Shown here piece by piece: positions 1 through 10,634 of a stretch of DNA of 64,000 nt. Each line of letters begins with the position of its first letter. The first letter of the stretch is position 1. Source of the DNA: Enterovibrio gelatinilyticus (GTDB taxonomy: Bacteria; Pseudomonadota; Gammaproteobacteria; Enterobacterales; Vibrionaceae); assembly GCF_028683095.1 (NCBI RefSeq), contig NZ_JAJUBC010000002.1, forward strand, positions 186,001-250,000, in the 5' to 3' direction. The notes beneath the pieces are model-generated. The model did not search any database and had not been told where the DNA came from. It saw only the letters and a program-made list of their open reading frames with translations. Position numbers and translations under genes: made by a program.

Positions 1-894
1 TTCTGTTTCTGTGACACCACTACGAATCGCACTTTCAATCTGAACAGTATGCTCACGAAGATGATTCGACGCATCCACCACTTCTTTGATACTGACTTGG
101 ATCTTCGCAACAAAGCGGTTGAACGACTCACCCAACTGACCGATTTCATCTTGCGATCGCACCGTCAGACGCTGCGTAAGATCCCCATCACCGGAGGCAA
201 TATTCTCCAATGCCTCACCCATTTCTTTAACGGGTTGCAGCAATAAACGAGACAGTAAAATCCCACCAAAGATGGCGAGTATCAAGGCGGCGATGGAACC
301 ACCAATAATCAATCGCTCAGCTTGAATAGTTGATGCATCAATATCCTGCGTGATTTCCGATGACGCGATATTAATCGCCTTCAGCAGAGTCTTCAGATCA
401 CGACGAAGTCCCGCAAATGTCTGCTCAATCTCTTCATAGTTATCTGCATACTCTTGAGCAAGAGATTCTGGCTTCAAAATCATCGACTCTAACGCTTTCC
501 CCCAAACTCTCGTGTCTTCGATGAGTTGATCCAACTTAACTTGATGACTTGGATCAATCACACCCGCATCAATCACAGTTTGAATCGCCTTAAGCCTAGG
601 AATGGCCTTAGGGGCATTGTCATAAAATTCGAACTTCTGCTTTTCAAGCGTTTCTTTTGTTACGCCTTTGGCTATTAGCCCTTCAACGCTTCCGAGCACT
701 TGATACAAGTCGCGATAAGCGTCATCAATACTCTCAATGGTCGGGTGGATTTTCTCGTTTAATATTGTATTTAGCGCTACCTGTCGTTCAAACGTTTGAT
801 ACGACATAGCAAGAACAAGTGTAAAAATGACCGAAACAAAACCAAGGGGAAGGAACAATTTGGTTCGAAACGAAAGTTGGTTAATTAACTGCAT
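1..894 (-). CDS. Methyl-accepting chemotaxis protein, 3' part outside the window
   Basis: Reading the reverse strand from an ATG at 894 gives an open frame of 298 codons that runs off the left edge, so only the N-terminal part is present. A short basic N-terminus is followed by a membrane segment (about residues 11-31), a periplasmic helical region of roughly 150 residues, a second membrane segment near residue 190-210, and a HAMP-like region after it (LLLQPVKEMGEALENIASGD, then LTQRLTV and DEIGQLGESFN). This is the standard layout of a transmembrane chemoreceptor; the methylation and signalling tip would lie beyond position 1. The ligand is not predictable. A GAGG ribosome site lies 6 bases before the ATG. 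It is separated from lpd by a terminator and is not part of that operon. Confidence 0.88.
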   Translation of the reverse strand, partial: MQLINQLSFRTKLFLPLGFVSVIFTLVLAMSYQTFERQVALNTILNEKIHPTIESIDDAYRDLYQVLGSVEGLIAKGVTKETLEKQKFEFYDNAPKAIPRLKAIQTVIDAGVIDPSHQVKLDQLIEDTRVWGKALESMILKPESLAQEYADNYEEIEQTFAGLRRDLKTLLKAINIASSEITQDIDASTIQAERLIIGGSIAALILAIFGGILLSRLLLQPVKEMGEALENIASGDGDLTQRLTVRSQDEIGQLGESFNRFVAKIQVSIKEVVDASNHLREHTVQIESAIRSGVTETE

Positions 895-1240
895 GAATTC
901 CTCAAGAGCAAATACGTGACGTTGGTAAAAAGAAATAGTAAGAAGTGGTTCAGCGTCTGTTCGCGGAAGGTCGTGCAACTCTGTATCTCTAACGGTTTCG
1001 TTCCAAAACACACGCCCCAGAGCACAAGGTGCAGAGTGAGAACGTCGTAAAGAACAAGGGGGGCAATGGTAGCAATTGAAACTATTGATAAGAAATATAA
1101 TATGAATAAATGTTGATATAACATCGAAAAAAATACAGCATACTTTTTGTTTTGTTACACGCCTTCAGAAAACCGTTAACCATTTGTAACCAAAGAAATA
1201 AGTGACGACTTACGCCTGATAAGAATGCGAAATGCGGGCA
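895..1240. other. Upstream region of the chemoreceptor gene, no gene seen
   Basis: About 350 bases between the chemoreceptor start and the lpd terminator. The part from about 1080 to 1150 is AT-rich and is the likely promoter zone for the reverse-strand chemoreceptor, but I cannot point to a clear sigma-70, sigma-28 or sigma-54 promoter. A hydrophobic 79-codon reverse frame (885-1124) has no ribosome binding site and is not called. Confidence 0.4.
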
Positions 1241-1276
1241 AAAAAAAAACGCCTCGAACTTCGAGGCGTTTTTTAT
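1241..1276 (-). terminator. Rho-independent terminator after lpd
   Basis: Stem CGCCTCGA (1250-1257), loop ACT, stem TCGAGGCG (1261-1268), flanked by A and T runs on both sides. It lies 17 bases past the lpd stop and could work in both directions. Confidence 0.9.
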
Positions 1277-1292
1277 TCAGTACGGAGAAGAA

Positions 1293-2723
1293 TTACTTTT
1301 TCTTCTTCACGGCTTTTGCATTTGGTAGGTCAGTGATTGAACCTTCGAATACTTCAGCAGCAAGACCCACTGACTCATGTAGAGTCGGGTGAGCGTGGAT
1401 GGTCAATGCGATATCTTCTGCATCACAACCCATCTCGATGGCCAGACCGATTTCACCTAACAGTTCACCACCGTTAGTACCAACAATTGCACCACCGATA
1501 ACACGGTGAGTATCTTTGTCGAAAATCATCTTAGTCATACCGTCTGAGCAATCAGACGCGATTGCACGACCAGAAGCCGCCCACGGGAAGGTAGCAACTT
1601 CGTAGTTGATGCCTTCTGCTTTCGCTTCTTTCTCAGTCTTACCAACCCAAGCAACTTCTGGCTCAGTGTAAGCAATTGAAGGGATCACTTTAGGATCGAA
1701 GTAGTGTTTCTTACCAGAAATCACTTCTGCCGCGACATGACCTTCATGCACACCTTTGTGCGCAAGCATAGGTTGGCCAACAACGTCACCGATCGCATGG
1801 ATGTGAGCAACGTTGGTACGCAGTTGCTTATCAACATTGATAAAGCCACGCTCATCAACTTCAACACCCGCTTTCTCAGCGTCTAGCAATTTGCCGTTTG
1901 GTACACGACCGATAGCAACCAGCACGGCGTCATAGCGAACAGCTTCTGCCGGTGCTTTCTTGCCTTCCATTGAGACATAAATGCCGTCTTCTTTTGCTTC
2001 AACCGCAGTCACTTTGGTTTCAAGCATCAAGTTGAACTTCTTGCTGATACGCTTAGTAAAGACTTTGATGATGTCTTTATCAGCCGCAGGAATAACTTGG
2101 TCGAACATCTCAACCACGTCAACTTGTGAACCCAGCGCGTCATATACCGTACCCATTTCTAGGCCGATAATACCGCCGCCCATCACCAACAGCTTCTCTG
2201 GAACTTCTTTCAGTTCTAGCGCGTCAGTTGAGTCCCAAATACGTGGGTCTTCATGTGGGATAAATGGCAACTCAATTGGGCGAGAACCTGCCGCAATGAT
2301 TGCGTTATCGAAGTTGATGGTAGTCGGACCTTCAGCGCCCTCAACAACGATGGTGTTCGGGCCAGTAAATTTACCGTATCCGTTAACCACGTTAACTTTA
2401 CGCATCTTAGCCATTCCGCCAAGACCGCCAGTTAGTTGGGTAACCACTTTGTCTTTCCAAAGGCGGATTTTGTTGATGTCGGTTTGTGGCTCACCGAACA
2501 CAACGCCATGCGCAGACATCGCTTTGGCTTCTTCGATAACTTTCGCAACGTGAAGTAGGGCTTTAGATGGGATACAACCCACATTCAGACACACACCACC
2601 TAACGTGCTGTATTTTTCTACCAGAACGGTTTCTAGACCCAAGTCCGCGCAACGGAATGCCGCTGAATAACCAGCAGGACCTGAACCCAGTACCACGACT
2701 TGGGTTTTGATTTCTTTACTCAT
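1293..2723 (-). CDS. lpdA: Dihydrolipoyl dehydrogenase (E3 of pyruvate and 2-oxoglutarate dehydrogenases)
   Basis: The 476-residue protein reoxidises dihydrolipoyl groups on E2 subunits, passing electrons through a redox disulfide and FAD to NAD+. The sequence shows the FAD-binding GSGPAG near residue 13, the redox-active pair C45/C50 in GGVCLNVGCIPSK, the NAD-binding GGGIIG region mid-protein, and the C-terminal HAHPTLHE active-site motif (about residues 443-450) that supplies the catalytic His from the partner subunit. Length is normal for the family. It follows aceF with a 218-base gap holding hairpins, so a separate lpd promoter is likely, in keeping with E3 being shared by several complexes. 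The start has GAGG in front of the ATG. Confidence 0.97.
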   Translation of the reverse strand: MSKEIKTQVVVLGSGPAGYSAAFRCADLGLETVLVEKYSTLGGVCLNVGCIPSKALLHVAKVIEEAKAMSAHGVVFGEPQTDINKIRLWKDKVVTQLTGGLGGMAKMRKVNVVNGYGKFTGPNTIVVEGAEGPTTINFDNAIIAAGSRPIELPFIPHEDPRIWDSTDALELKEVPEKLLVMGGGIIGLEMGTVYDALGSQVDVVEMFDQVIPAADKDIIKVFTKRISKKFNLMLETKVTAVEAKEDGIYVSMEGKKAPAEAVRYDAVLVAIGRVPNGKLLDAEKAGVEVDERGFINVDKQLRTNVAHIHAIGDVVGQPMLAHKGVHEGHVAAEVISGKKHYFDPKVIPSIAYTEPEVAWVGKTEKEAKAEGINYEVATFPWAASGRAIASDCSDGMTKMIFDKDTHRVIGGAIVGTNGGELLGEIGLAIEMGCDAEDIALTIHAHPTLHESVGLAAEVFEGSITDLPNAKAVKKKK

Positions 2724-2869
2724 TCTGACCTCGTTGTAGTCTTATATCCCTGACAGGCTAAGAGATTCTTTTTATGATGGAGCCATTTTGTTTCACGACA
2801 AGTACACTTTGGTGAAGGCACTTATTTGGTCCAACATTTTACAGCCGTGTTAACAAGCTGAAAAATAAA

Positions 2870-2931
2870 AACCCATAGCCTGTGAGCTATACATCAAATC
2901 AGCGTCCGCCATATGCAGGTGAACGCTGATA
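2870..2931 (-). terminator. Tandem hairpins between aceF and lpd
   Basis: On the reverse strand an 8-bp stem (ATCAGCGT 2898-2905 with ACGCTGAT 2923-2930) is followed by a small ATAGC/GCTAT hairpin (about 2874-2889) and a T-rich stretch. This looks like a full or partial terminator after aceF that sets the ratio of aceEF to lpd message. The T run directly follows only the weaker second hairpin. Confidence 0.5.
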
Positions 2932-2941
2932 GGGTGTCGTA

Positions 2942-4834
2942 TTACAGTACCAGACGGCGAATGTCTGACAGACACTCGTTCAGGTAAGTCACGAAACGTG
3001 CACCTTCTGCACCGTCGATCACGCGGTGATCGTAAGACAGTGACAGAGGCAACATCAGGCGAGGAACGAAGTCCTTACCATTCCAAACCGGTTTCATTTC
3101 CGATTTAGATACACCCAGGATGCCAACTTCTGGCGCGTTAACAATTGGGGTAAACGCGGTACCGCCCAAGCCACCAAGGCTAGAGATAGTAAAGCAACCA
3201 CCTTGCATGTCCGATGCAGTCAGCTTGCCTGAACGTGCCTTCTTAGACACTTCCATTAGCTCAGCAGACAACTCGTAGATGCCTTTCTTGTTAACGTCAC
3301 GGAATACAGGAACAACCAAGCCATTTGGCGTGTCCACCGCGATACCGATGTTTACGTATTTCTTCAGAATCAAGCTCTCACCGTCGTCAGACAGAGAAGA
3401 GTTGAACGATGGGAACGCTTCAAGTGCTTTCGCAGCCGCTTTCATGATGAACACCAATGGGGTGATCTTCATGCCAGTGTCTTTCTTCGCTTCCACTGCA
3501 TTCTGTTCTTTACGGAATGCTTCTAGTTCAGTGATGTCTGCGTTATCCCACTGTGTAACGTGCGGGATCATTACCCAGTTACGGTGCAGGTTAGCGCCAG
3601 AAATCTTCTTAATGCGAGACAACGGTTTGGTTTCAGTTTCACCAAACTTGCTGAAATCAACTTTCGGCCAAGGTAGCAAACCAAGTGCTGCGCCATCGCC
3701 TTTGCCCGAAGCAGATGCTGCTGCGCCAGACTCAAGACGCTTAAGCGCCTCTTTCACGTAGCTTTGAACGTCTTCTTTCAGGATACGGCTCTTACGACCA
3801 GAACCCTTCACTTTTGACAAGTTAACGCCAAACTCACGCGCTAGACGACGAACAACCGGTGAAGCATGTGCATATTCGTTGTTTTCAACGAATTCAGCCG
3901 ATGCCGCAGGGGCTGCTTGAGCCACAGGTGCTGGTGCCGCCGCTTTCGCAGGCGCTGCTGCAGGAGCAGAAGCCGCTGCAACTGGCGCTGCTGATGCTGC
4001 ACCAACGGTCTCAAATACCATGATCAATGAACCGGTAGAGACTTTGTCACCCGCTGCGATTTTGATTTCTTTCAGTACGCCAGCGAACGGTGCAGGGACT
4101 TCCATCGAAGCCTTGTCACCTTCAACAGTGATCAGAGATTGCTCTTCTTCAATGCTGTCGCCAACCGCAACCATGATTTCAGTGACTTCTACTTCGTCGC
4201 CGCCGATATCAGGAACGTGAACTTCTTTCACTGCAGCAACAGCTGGAGCTGCTACTGGCGCTTCAGCTGGTGCTGCCGCAACAGGAGCCGCACCCGAACC
4301 TGCAACTTCAAAGATCATGACCAGTGAACCGGTAGACACTTTGTCGCCCGCAGCGATTTTGATTTCTTTCAGTACGCCAGCGAATGGGGCAGGCACTTCC
4401 ATTGAAGCCTTATCGCCTTCAACAGTCAGAAGGGATTGCTCTTCTTCAATGCTGTCGCCGATAGCTACCATGATCTCAGTGACTTCTACTTCGTCACCAC
4501 CGATATCAGGAACGTGAACTTCTTTCAGCTCAGCGGCCATTGGTGCAGCAACCGGAGCCGCTGCAGGTGCTTCTGCAACAGGAGCTGGAGCAGCAGCTGC
4601 GCCTGCCTCTTCAAAGATCATGATCAGAGAGCCAGTAGAAACCGTGTCGCCTTCAGCGATTTTGATTTCTTTAACAACACCCGCTTGTGATGCTGGTACT
4701 TCCATAGACGCTTTATCACCTTCAACAGTGATCAGCGACTGCTCTTCTTCAACTGTGTCACCAACGCTGACGAGGATTTCTGTTACTTCAACCTCATCGG
4801 CACCGATGTCTGGAACATTAATTTCGATTGCCAT
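2942..4834 (-). CDS. aceF: Pyruvate dehydrogenase E2, dihydrolipoyl acetyltransferase with three lipoyl domains
   Basis: The 630-residue core of the pyruvate dehydrogenase complex transfers acetyl groups from lipoyl-lysine to CoA. Three N-terminal lipoyl domains are visible, each with an EGDKASM lipoylation motif (K41, K142, K241), joined by Ala/Pro-rich flexible linkers. They are followed by the peripheral subunit-binding domain (about 322-358, [15 protein letters not shown]) and the acetyltransferase domain ending in the catalytic DHRVIDG (His603, Asp607). Domains 2 and 3 are almost identical, including at DNA level, which suggests recent duplication or gene conversion. The gene starts 13 bases after aceE and is surely cotranscribed with it. 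Confidence 0.97.
   Translation of the reverse strand: MAIEINVPDIGADEVEVTEILVSVGDTVEEEQSLITVEGDKASMEVPASQAGVVKEIKIAEGDTVSTGSLIMIFEEAGAAAAPAPVAEAPAAAPVAAPMAAELKEVHVPDIGGDEVEVTEIMVAIGDSIEEEQSLLTVEGDKASMEVPAPFAGVLKEIKIAAGDKVSTGSLVMIFEVAGSGAAPVAAAPAEAPVAAPAVAAVKEVHVPDIGGDEVEVTEIMVAVGDSIEEEQSLITVEGDKASMEVPAPFAGVLKEIKIAAGDKVSTGSLIMVFETVGAASAAPVAAASAPAAAPAKAAAPAPVAQAAPAASAEFVENNEYAHASPVVRRLAREFGVNLSKVKGSGRKSRILKEDVQSYVKEALKRLESGAAASASGKGDGAALGLLPWPKVDFSKFGETETKPLSRIKKISGANLHRNWVMIPHVTQWDNADITELEAFRKEQNAVEAKKDTGMKITPLVFIMKAAAKALEAFPSFNSSLSDDGESLILKKYVNIGIAVDTPNGLVVPVFRDVNKKGIYELSAELMEVSKKARSGKLTASDMQGGCFTISSLGGLGGTAFTPIVNAPEVGILGVSKSEMKPVWNGKDFVPRLMLPLSLSYDHRVIDGAEGARFVTYLNECLSDIRRLVL
4001..4601 (-). 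repeat. Tandem lipoyl-domain repeat within aceF (unit about 300 bp)
   Basis: Lipoyl domains at about 4834-4601, 4528-4301 and 4228-4001 recur with a period of about 300 bases. The second and third copies share long identical stretches; their proteins differ at only a few residues (for example LVMIFEVAG against LIMVFETVG). The interval given spans the linker and the two most similar copies. Confidence 0.8.
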
Positions 4835-4847
4835 TGATTTATGCCTC

Positions 4848-7511
4848 TTACGCGTACAGTGGGTTCACTTTCTGAGTATCGATGTCGAATTTCTTAATCG
4901 CTTCAACCACGACAGATTTCTCGATATCACCACGTTTTGCTAGCTCGCTTAGTGCAGCAACAACAACGTAACCTGCATTCACTTCGAAGTGACGACGCAG
5001 GTTCTCACGGCTATCCGAACGACCGAAGCCATCCGTACCCAACACTTTGAAAGACTCAGAAGGCATAAACGCACGAACTTGTTCTGCGTAGTTCTTCATG
5101 TAGTCAGTCGCTGCGATTGCTGGCTCAGAACCCATCACTTGTGTGATGTAAGGTACTTTCTGCTCTGCATCTGGGTTTAGCATGTTGAAACGCTCTGCAT
5201 CTTGACCTTCACGTGTTAGCTCATTGAAAGAGGTAACAGAGTAGATGTCAGACGCAACGCCGTAGTCTTCGCTAAGGATTTGAGCTGCTTTGCGAACTTC
5301 GTTCATGATGGTACCAGAGCTCATCAATTGAACTTTGTTTGCACCAGCATAAGACTCAAGTTTGTAGATACCCTTACGAATGCCTTCTTCAGCGCCTTCT
5401 GGCATTGCTGGCATTGCGTAGTTCTCGTTCATCAGCGTGAGGTAGTAGAACACGTTTTCTTGTTCTGGACCGTACATGCGACGGATACCGTCTTGCATGA
5501 TGACCGCCAACTCGTACGCGAACGTCGGGTCGTAAGAAATACAGTTAGGGATAGTGTTCGCCTGAATGTGGCTGTGGCCATCTTCGTGCTGTAGGCCTTC
5601 ACCGTTCAGTGTTGTACGACCTGCCGTTGCACCCAATAGGAAGCCACGTGCTTGTTGGTCGCCAGCCATCCACGCCATGTCGCCAACACGTTGGAAGCCG
5701 AACATTGAGTAGTAGATGTAGAACGGGATCATTGGCAAATCGTTGGTGCTGTAAGACGTTGCAGCAGCGACCCAAGACGACATTGCGCCCAGTTCGTTGA
5801 TACCTTCTTGCAGAACCTGACCTGAGGTCGCTTCTTTGTAGTAAGAAACAACGCTGCGGTCTTCAGGGGTATATTCCTGACCCGATGGGTTGTAAATACC
5901 GATTTGACGGAACAAACCTTCCATACCGAAAGTTCGTGCTTCGTCCGCAATGATAGGAACGATGTTCTTACCAATGCCTTTGTTTTTCAGCAGGATGTTC
6001 AGAGTACGAACAAATGCCATGGTGGTAGAGATGTCACGCTTCTGCTCATCAAGCAGAGGCTTAAACTCTTCCACTTCAGGGATCACGAGTTCTTCAGTGA
6101 ACTTAGGCAGACGCTTAGGCGTGTAGCCGTGCAGTGCGTTACGACGCGCATGCATGTATTCGTATTCTGCTGAACCTTCTTCCAATTTCAAGTATGGAAG
6201 AGCTTTCATGTCTTCATCAGAAACCAGCTCTTGCAGGCCTAGACGATCACGTAGGTGCTGAACATGGGTCATGTCCATCTTCTTCACACCGTGCGCAATG
6301 TTCTTACCTTCCGCCGCTTCACCCATGCCGTAACCTTTTACGGTTTTCGCTAGGATAACGGTTGGACGGTCTGTGGTTTCTTGTGCTGTTTTAAATGCAG
6401 CAAATAGCTTCGATGGCTCATGACCACCGCGCTTAAGTGCGAAGATTTCTTCGTCAGTCATGTCAGCAACCAGTGCTGCAGTCTCTGGGTATTTGCCGAA
6501 GAAGTTCTCACGAACGTATGCGCCATCTTTAGACTTAAATGTCTGGTAGTCACCGTCGATGGTTTCGTTCATCAGTTGAAGCAGTTTACCTGTGGTATCT
6601 TTTGCTAGAAGTTTATCCCAGCCGCTACCCCAAACCACTTTCACTACGTTCCAACCTGCGCCTTTGAACAGACCTTCCAGTTCTTGGATGATCTTGCCGT
6701 TACCCATTACTGGGCCGTCTAGGCGCTGAAGGTTACAGTTAATCAGGAAGCATAGGTTGCCAAGCTTTTCACGAGCAGCGAAAGAGATCGCGCCACGTGA
6801 TTCTGGCTCATCCATCTCACCATCGCCCAAGAACGCATAAACGCGCTGAGCATTAGTTTCTTTCAGGCCACGGCCTTCTAGGTACTTCAGGAAGCGAGCT
6901 TGATAGATAGCAGAGATAGGACCCAGACCCATAGATACGGTCGGGAACTGCCAGAATTCAGGCATCAATTTAGGGTGCGGGTATGAAGGAATACCTTTGC
7001 CATCCACTTCTTGACGGAAGTTGTCTAGCTGCTCTTCAGTCAGGCGGCCTTCAACAAACGCACGTGAGTAGATACCCGGAGAGATGTGACCTTGGTAGTA
7101 AACCAAGTCACCACCATCCACCTCGTTAGGTGCACGGAAGAAATGGTTAAAGCACACTTCGTAGAATGCAGAAGCAGACTGGTAAGACGCCATGTGGCCG
7201 CCAAGATCCAAGTCTTTTTTCGATGCACGCAACACGATCATGATCGCGTTCCAACGAATGATAGAACGAATACGACGCTCCAGGTTTACGTCACCTGGAT
7301 ATGCTGGTTCTTTATCCGCAGGGATGGTATTCACATAGTTGGTGGTGACGCCTGTTGGCATATCAACACCATCAAGGCGCGCCTTTTCCATTACTTGCTC
7401 AAGTAGGTACTGGGCGCGTTCTACACCTTCTTCACGGACGACTGATGCAAGAGCTTCTAACCACTCTTGAGTTTCAAGTGCGTCCACGTCATTTTTCATG
7501 ACTTCAGACAT
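4848..7511 (-). CDS. aceE: Pyruvate dehydrogenase E1 component, homodimeric type
   Basis: This 887-residue thiamin-diphosphate enzyme decarboxylates pyruvate and acetylates the lipoyl groups of AceF, linking glycolysis to acetyl-CoA. The ThDP/Mg motif is visible as GDGEMDEPE (from residue 229) followed about 30 residues later by [10 protein letters not shown]. Length and unsplit alpha/beta architecture match the gammaproteobacterial homodimeric E1. The start is supported by an AAGGAT ribosome site a few bases upstream. It is the first enzyme gene of the aceE-aceF-lpd cluster, downstream of the regulator pdhR, with a long hairpin element in between. Confidence 0.97.
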   Translation of the reverse strand: MSEVMKNDVDALETQEWLEALASVVREEGVERAQYLLEQVMEKARLDGVDMPTGVTTNYVNTIPADKEPAYPGDVNLERRIRSIIRWNAIMIVLRASKKDLDLGGHMASYQSASAFYEVCFNHFFRAPNEVDGGDLVYYQGHISPGIYSRAFVEGRLTEEQLDNFRQEVDGKGIPSYPHPKLMPEFWQFPTVSMGLGPISAIYQARFLKYLEGRGLKETNAQRVYAFLGDGEMDEPESRGAISFAAREKLGNLCFLINCNLQRLDGPVMGNGKIIQELEGLFKGAGWNVVKVVWGSGWDKLLAKDTTGKLLQLMNETIDGDYQTFKSKDGAYVRENFFGKYPETAALVADMTDEEIFALKRGGHEPSKLFAAFKTAQETTDRPTVILAKTVKGYGMGEAAEGKNIAHGVKKMDMTHVQHLRDRLGLQELVSDEDMKALPYLKLEEGSAEYEYMHARRNALHGYTPKRLPKFTEELVIPEVEEFKPLLDEQKRDISTTMAFVRTLNILLKNKGIGKNIVPIIADEARTFGMEGLFRQIGIYNPSGQEYTPEDRSVVSYYKEATSGQVLQEGINELGAMSSWVAAATSYSTNDLPMIPFYIYYSMFGFQRVGDMAWMAGDQQARGFLLGATAGRTTLNGEGLQHEDGHSHIQANTIPNCISYDPTFAYELAVIMQDGIRRMYGPEQENVFYYLTLMNENYAMPAMPEGAEEGIRKGIYKLESYAGANKVQLMSSGTIMNEVRKAAQILSEDYGVASDIYSVTSFNELTREGQDAERFNMLNPDAEQKVPYITQVMGSEPAIAATDYMKNYAEQVRAFMPSESFKVLGTDGFGRSDSRENLRRHFEVNAGYVVVAALSELAKRGDIEKSVVVEAIKKFDIDTQKVNPLYA

Positions 7512-7609
7512 GGCGATCTATCCTTTCGTTGATTGACTTGTACAAAACTAATTGTTGTCGCAGCTGAAAAACGCATCCAGACAACGCGTTAAAGTTTTCG
7601 GAGTTCATA

Positions 7610-7679
7610 CACCAATCGCACTATGTATTTGCCCAAATGCTGCCTCAAAAGGCTGAACAAATATCTAGTGCGATTGGCA
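7610..7679. repeat. Long imperfect palindrome between pdhR and aceE
   Basis: A perfect 12-bp outer arm (CCAATCGCACTA 7612-7623 with TAGTGCGATTGG 7666-7677) continues after a 2-base mismatch into TATTTG/CAAATA and ends with a GCCT/AGGC mini-stem. The whole element can fold into one hairpin of about 66 bases. It directly abuts the pdhR stop codon. It resembles dispersed palindromic repeats of vibrios in style, but I see no second copy in this window. It could act as a terminator or RNA stabiliser between pdhR and aceE. Confidence 0.7.
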
Positions 7680-8453
7680 TTATTCCGATTCGTCCTTGCG
7701 TTGCTGAATTCGGCGAAGCGAGCGCTCACGGCGGCTTTCTTCTCTACCCAAATCCAGCAAAGTTTCCTCTATAAAGGCCAAATGCGCATGCGATGCCTGA
7801 CGGGCTTTTTCTGGTTCCCCGGCAGTAATGGCTTGCACTATGTTGGCTCTGTGTTTGCTTACTTTATCGACGACATCATGACGTCGATTCAGCAGTTCAA
7901 AGTTTTGTAATATGTTGTGCTCAAGCAATGGCGCCAAGCTGCGCATAATATGCAGCAATACCACGTTGTGTGATGCTTCGGTCACGGCAATCAAGTATTG
8001 CATAACCGCAGCGGCTTCGGCTTTGATATCACCAAGTTGCTGAGCTTCGCGAATGTTATCGTGACAATGACACACTCGCGTTAAATCTTCTTCAGTGCCT
8101 CGTAATGCAGCAAAATATGAGGATATACCTTCAAGTGCGTGACGAGACTCTAATAAATCAAGTTGGCTTTCTGGGTGCTCGGCCAGTAAATCAATGAGTG
8201 GCTCTGAAAATCGTTGCCATAATCGTTCACTGACAAACGTGCCACCGCCTTGCTTACGATTCAGTAATTTCTTTGCTTCTAAACGCTGAATTGCTTCGCG
8301 AACAGAAGGACGAGAAACATCAAATTGCTTCGCTAATTCACGCTCTGGCGGCAATTTTTGCCCCGGCGATAATGTTCCTTCAAGAATCAGGCTTTCTAGC
8401 TCTTTCTCGATAACATCTGACAGTTTGGGTTGACGAATCCGTTGTATAGCCAT
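7680..8453 (-). CDS. pdhR: Pyruvate dehydrogenase complex repressor PdhR (GntR/FadR family)
   Basis: A 257-residue transcription factor of the FadR subfamily. The N-terminal winged helix (about residues 8-75) has the typical GntR signature [20 protein letters not shown] and [14 protein letters not shown]; the C-terminal part is an all-helical FCD ligand-binding domain. In Escherichia coli PdhR binds an ATTGGTnnnACCAAT operator and is released by pyruvate, controlling pdhR-aceEF-lpd. The position just before aceE and the two matching operators upstream support the same role here. The ribosome site (AAGAACG) is weak. FadR and LldR are related alternatives but do not fit the location. Confidence 0.95.
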   Translation of the reverse strand: MAIQRIRQPKLSDVIEKELESLILEGTLSPGQKLPPERELAKQFDVSRPSVREAIQRLEAKKLLNRKQGGGTFVSERLWQRFSEPLIDLLAEHPESQLDLLESRHALEGISSYFAALRGTEEDLTRVCHCHDNIREAQQLGDIKAEAAAVMQYLIAVTEASHNVVLLHIMRSLAPLLEHNILQNFELLNRRHDVVDKVSKHRANIVQAITAGEPEKARQASHAHLAFIEETLLDLGREESRRERSLRRIQQRKDESE

Positions 8454-8516
8454 CGTTCTTCTTAGTTATTTGGCGCCGGAGTGCCTGCGCGTCCCTTCCC
8501 ATTTACCTATCTTGTC

Positions 8517-8533
8517 AATTGGTAAGACCAATT
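8517..8533. promoter_or_regulatory. PdhR operator, perfect palindrome
   Basis: AATTGGTAAGACCAATT matches the known PdhR consensus (ATTGGTnnnACCAAT) with no mismatch and lies 64 bases before the pdhR start. A TTGACA hexamer on the reverse strand (8513-8518) overlaps one half-site, so binding could block RNA polymerase; a matching -10 is not clear. Confidence 0.9.
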
Positions 8534-8644
8534 AAAAAACAGGTGAAAATTTACCAGAATGAGGCTTAAGTGTCTACCGTAAACTTGATTTGTGTCATAG
8601 AAATTACACTAAGACGCTGAATGCCTTTCTCACCCTGACCTCAC

Positions 8645-8660
8645 AATGGTCAGACCAATT
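8645..8660. promoter_or_regulatory. Second PdhR-type operator
   Basis: AATGGTCAGACCAATT matches the PdhR consensus with one mismatch in the left half-site. It lies about 130 bases further upstream of the first operator, between ampD and pdhR, which would allow cooperative binding or control of an upstream promoter. Confidence 0.65.
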
Positions 8661-8754
8661 TATTTGGACACATTCATAAAAATGTACTACGTCATTCATG
8701 ACGCTTTCATTTTCGGAACATAAGCGTAAACAAAGCGTTACGAGAAAAAGTAAT

Positions 8755-9315
8755 TTATCCCTTCATCAATGATTGGATCTGAGCGTGAAATGTCATCCAG
8801 TTAAATGACCCGCCGGGATCCGTTTTTCTTCCGGGCGCGATATCGCTGTGCCCAGTGATTCGTGACGGCGTGATCGCGGGGTAATGGTGTTGAATGGATT
8901 GACTCACTTCTGCCAAGCATTGGTATTGCACATCGGTATATGGCAAATCATCGGTGCCTTCTAATTCAATACCAATGGAATAGTCATTGCACTGCTCTCG
9001 CCCTTCAAAGGACGACACACCCGCATGCCAGGCGCGTTGATCAAAAGGAACAAACTGCACCACTGCGCCATCTCGTTTAATCAAACAATGCGCTGACACC
9101 GTCATCTCGCGGATTTCATCAAAATACGAATGCGCGTTTGAGATCAGTTTCCCTTGAAAAAACTGCTCAATATAAGGCCCACCAAACTCACCCGGCGGCA
9201 AGCTAATGTTATGAATAACAAGCAGGGATACATCGTTAGGATCCGGTCTTTGGTTACAGTGCGGCGACGGTAAATAAGAAGCACAATCTAACAGATGACG
9301 AGTGATAGTTAACAT
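8755..9315 (-). CDS. ampD: 1,6-anhydro-N-acetylmuramyl-L-alanine amidase AmpD
   Basis: The 186-residue cytoplasmic zinc amidase removes the peptide from anhydro-muropeptides during cell wall recycling; in bacteria with inducible AmpC its loss raises beta-lactamase expression. Expected zinc ligands are present at H35 (LLVIHNISLP), H156 (ITGHSDIAPGRK) and D166 (KTDPGGSF), with catalytic E118 (GIELEGTDD) and K164. Length equals that of the enterobacterial protein. No ampE follows; the next gene downstream is pdhR. It is divergent from nadC, an arrangement also found in E. coli. Confidence 0.96.
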   Translation of the reverse strand: MLTITRHLLDCASYLPSPHCNQRPDPNDVSLLVIHNISLPPGEFGGPYIEQFFQGKLISNAHSYFDEIREMTVSAHCLIKRDGAVVQFVPFDQRAWHAGVSSFEGREQCNDYSIGIELEGTDDLPYTDVQYQCLAEVSQSIQHHYPAITPSRITGHSDIAPGRKTDPGGSFNWMTFHAQIQSLMKG

Positions 9316-9454
9316 GAAGTGATTCTTTGTTTCTTCCCTATAAACAATTACTGGGTATTTTAATCCATTTCATCAAAATCCCTAACAATTTAAACGCGCA
9401 TAACTCACAAATGCATGCCTCGCAATCTCATTCCCTCGCAGGTAAACTTGTTAA

Positions 9455-10417
<963 letters not shown>

Positions 10418-10445
10418 CTCCCTAAAAATATTAAGAACTATAGAG

Positions 10446-10468
10446 AATGCAGACACTATGTCTGCATT
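10446..10468 (+). terminator. Perfect hairpin after nadC
   Basis: AATGCAGACA (10446-10455), loop CTA, TGTCTGCATT (10459-10468): a perfect 10-bp stem 28 bases after the nadC stop. There is no following T run, so termination is not certain; it may instead protect the 3' end of the nadC message. Confidence 0.5.
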
Positions 10469-10634
10469 ATCAGCTCCGCCGTCACACAGCTACAACTGAC
10501 AAACAACTCATTTACAAAAAAGACTATTCACGCCTCGAAACTCCCTTTTTATCTGCTGTTTTCCTAATTTTATCCGCCGTATCGTAACGTCACTACAGCA
10601 CTTTGCTGCACATAAAAAATGGAGAGAGAAGGCA

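Noticed and set aside
885-1124. Hydrophobic 79-codon reverse ORF upstream of the chemoreceptor
   Set aside because: No ribosome binding site before its ATG, AT-rich promoter-like DNA, and it runs into the start of the chemoreceptor gene in another frame. Probably chance.
1981-2553. 190-codon forward ORF within lpdA
   Set aside because: Serine/threonine-rich antisense shadow of lpdA, a typical artefact of codon bias.
3279-3761. Long forward ORF inside aceF (160 codons)
   Set aside because: Antisense shadow of a strongly coding gene with regular codon bias; no family resemblance and no ribosome site.
10600-10620. Possible sigma-54 promoter before pilA (CAGCAC followed by TGC)
   Set aside because: The spacing between the GG-like and GC elements is one base short and the GG is not present. 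Since sigma-54 promoters require this spacing, I do not call it.
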